This document shows, piece by piece, positions 13,130 through 13,641 of a stretch of 13,641 nt of DNA (position 1 is the stretch's first letter; every line of letters starts with the position of its first letter). The notes under the pieces were generated by a model. The model was not told the DNA's origin. It searched no databases and worked only from the letters and a program-made list of their open reading frames with translations. Origin of the DNA: Candidatus Acidiferrum typicum (GTDB taxonomy: Bacteria > Acidobacteriota > Terriglobia > Acidiferrales > UBA7541). The translations under genes and the position numbers were made by a program. The DNA lies in contig DLMH01000011.1 of NCBI GenBank assembly GCA_002478115.1, positions 4,746 through 18,386 on the forward strand, read 5' to 3'.

Positions 13130-13641
13130 ATGAGCAAACAAACACGCGTCAGCCACCCGATCTACAGCCTTCTTCCCATGGAAGTCGAGGGGTTCGATTC
13201 CCTGGCAGAGCTTGCCCTGGACATGCGCTGGTCGTGGAACCATGCCACTGATGGAGTGTGGCGCACGCTTGATCCCATACTGTGGGAACTCACGCAAAAT
13301 CCTTGGGTTGTCCTGCAGACGGTCTCGCGAGACCAACTGGAGCGCGTGCTGGCTGATCCTGCCTTCCGTAAGAGCGTTGATGACCTGCTGCGAGCCAAGC
13401 GTCACGCAGCGGAGACGCCCGCGTGGTTTCAGCAAAAGCATCCGCAAGCTCCTTTGACCTGCGTCGCGTATTTCAGCATGGAATTCATGTTGAGCGAAGC
13501 GCTACCGATTTATTCGGGCGGACTTGGCAATGTGGCTGGCGATCAGCTCAAAGCTGCCAGCGATTTGGGCGTGCCGGTGGTCGGAGTGGGACTGCTCTAC
13601 CAACAAGGATATTTTCGCCAGGAGATCAACAAGGACGGAGC
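13130..13641 (+). CDS. glgP: Alpha-glucan (glycogen) phosphorylase, N-terminal part (runs off the right edge)
   Basis: The visible 170 residues start MSKQTRVSHPIYSLLP. An N-terminal DUF3417-type segment (FDSLAELALDMRWSWNHAT, DPILWELTQNPWVVL) is followed by the GT35 phosphorylase start: CVAYFSMEFMLSEALPIYSG, GLGNVAGDQLKAASDLGVP, then GVGLLYQQGYFRQEI. This layout is that of the TIGR02094-type alpha-glucan phosphorylases of actinobacteria, Thermus and acidobacteria, rather than the E. coli GlgP/MalP type. The enzyme releases glucose 1-phosphate from glycogen or maltodextrin using pyridoxal phosphate; the PLP site lies beyond the edge. The ribosome site is weak (GGGCGAG). Its neighbour is a dead transaldolase, another sugar-phosphate gene. 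Confidence 0.93.
   Translation, partial: MSKQTRVSHPIYSLLPMEVEGFDSLAELALDMRWSWNHATDGVWRTLDPILWELTQNPWVVLQTVSRDQLERVLADPAFRKSVDDLLRAKRHAAETPAWFQQKHPQAPLTCVAYFSMEFMLSEALPIYSGGLGNVAGDQLKAASDLGVPVVGVGLLYQQGYFRQEINKDG

Noticed and set aside
12559..13137. Long antisense open frame (192 codons, minus strand) over the stress gene's end and the transaldolase remnant
   Set aside because: Its codon boundaries mirror the plus-strand remnant, whose third positions are strongly G/C; the product has no recognisable family and overlaps a real gene.

Overview
The window looks like a chromosomal segment from a Gram-negative soil or sediment bacterium, most likely an acidobacterium. This rests on the mix of families: DUF2950, DUF3300, secreted SYLF, DUF2934-Hsp20, CsbD, and paired Crp/Fnr regulators with a GTTR[SP]RV recognition helix. 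No rRNA, tRNA, CRISPR array, insertion sequence or integrase was seen. The assignment is inference, not proof.

Layout. At 1-485 (minus) lies the N-terminal part of an ABC transporter ATPase. Next to it is a decayed 3' remnant of an NADP-dependent quinone oxidoreductase (about 509-690). From 799 to 11029 nearly everything is on the minus strand: a PPOX/FMN protein, a DUF2950 protein, a DUF3300 protein, a DUF2934-Hsp20 chaperone, a SYLF protein, a small His/Arg-rich secreted peptide, an unrecognised secreted protein, a metallothionein, a stalk-domain secreted protein, a membrane-anchored protein, a CsbD-like protein, a frameshifted mini membrane protein, two paralogous Crp/Fnr regulators and a 67-aa His-rich helical protein. 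From 11328 the strand switches to plus: a small polytopic membrane protein, a YflT/DUF1269-like stress protein, a transaldolase pseudogene (about 12701-13041) and the start of an alpha-glucan phosphorylase that runs off the window.

How it fits together. Many products are small, secreted or stress-associated proteins with strong Shine-Dalgarno sites, so the block reads as a stress/envelope island with its own regulators. The most notable observation is a shared cis-element. A palindrome TGTYC-N6-GRACA occurs exactly four times, plus once with one mismatch. Every copy is intergenic and about 57-117 bp upstream of a start codon. In each case a weak -10-like hexamer follows exactly 21 bp downstream. 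This puts the palindrome centre at -41.5, the class II position used by CRP/FNR activators, with the 5-N6-5 geometry of a CRP site but a different half-site. The targets are the metallothionein, the operon encoding the two Crp/Fnr proteins, two membrane/stress proteins and the frameshifted mini-gene. I infer a local, partly self-regulated Crp/Fnr-type stress regulon.

There are three broken genes: the oxidoreductase tail, the mini membrane protein and the transaldolase. They suggest ongoing gene loss around this island.
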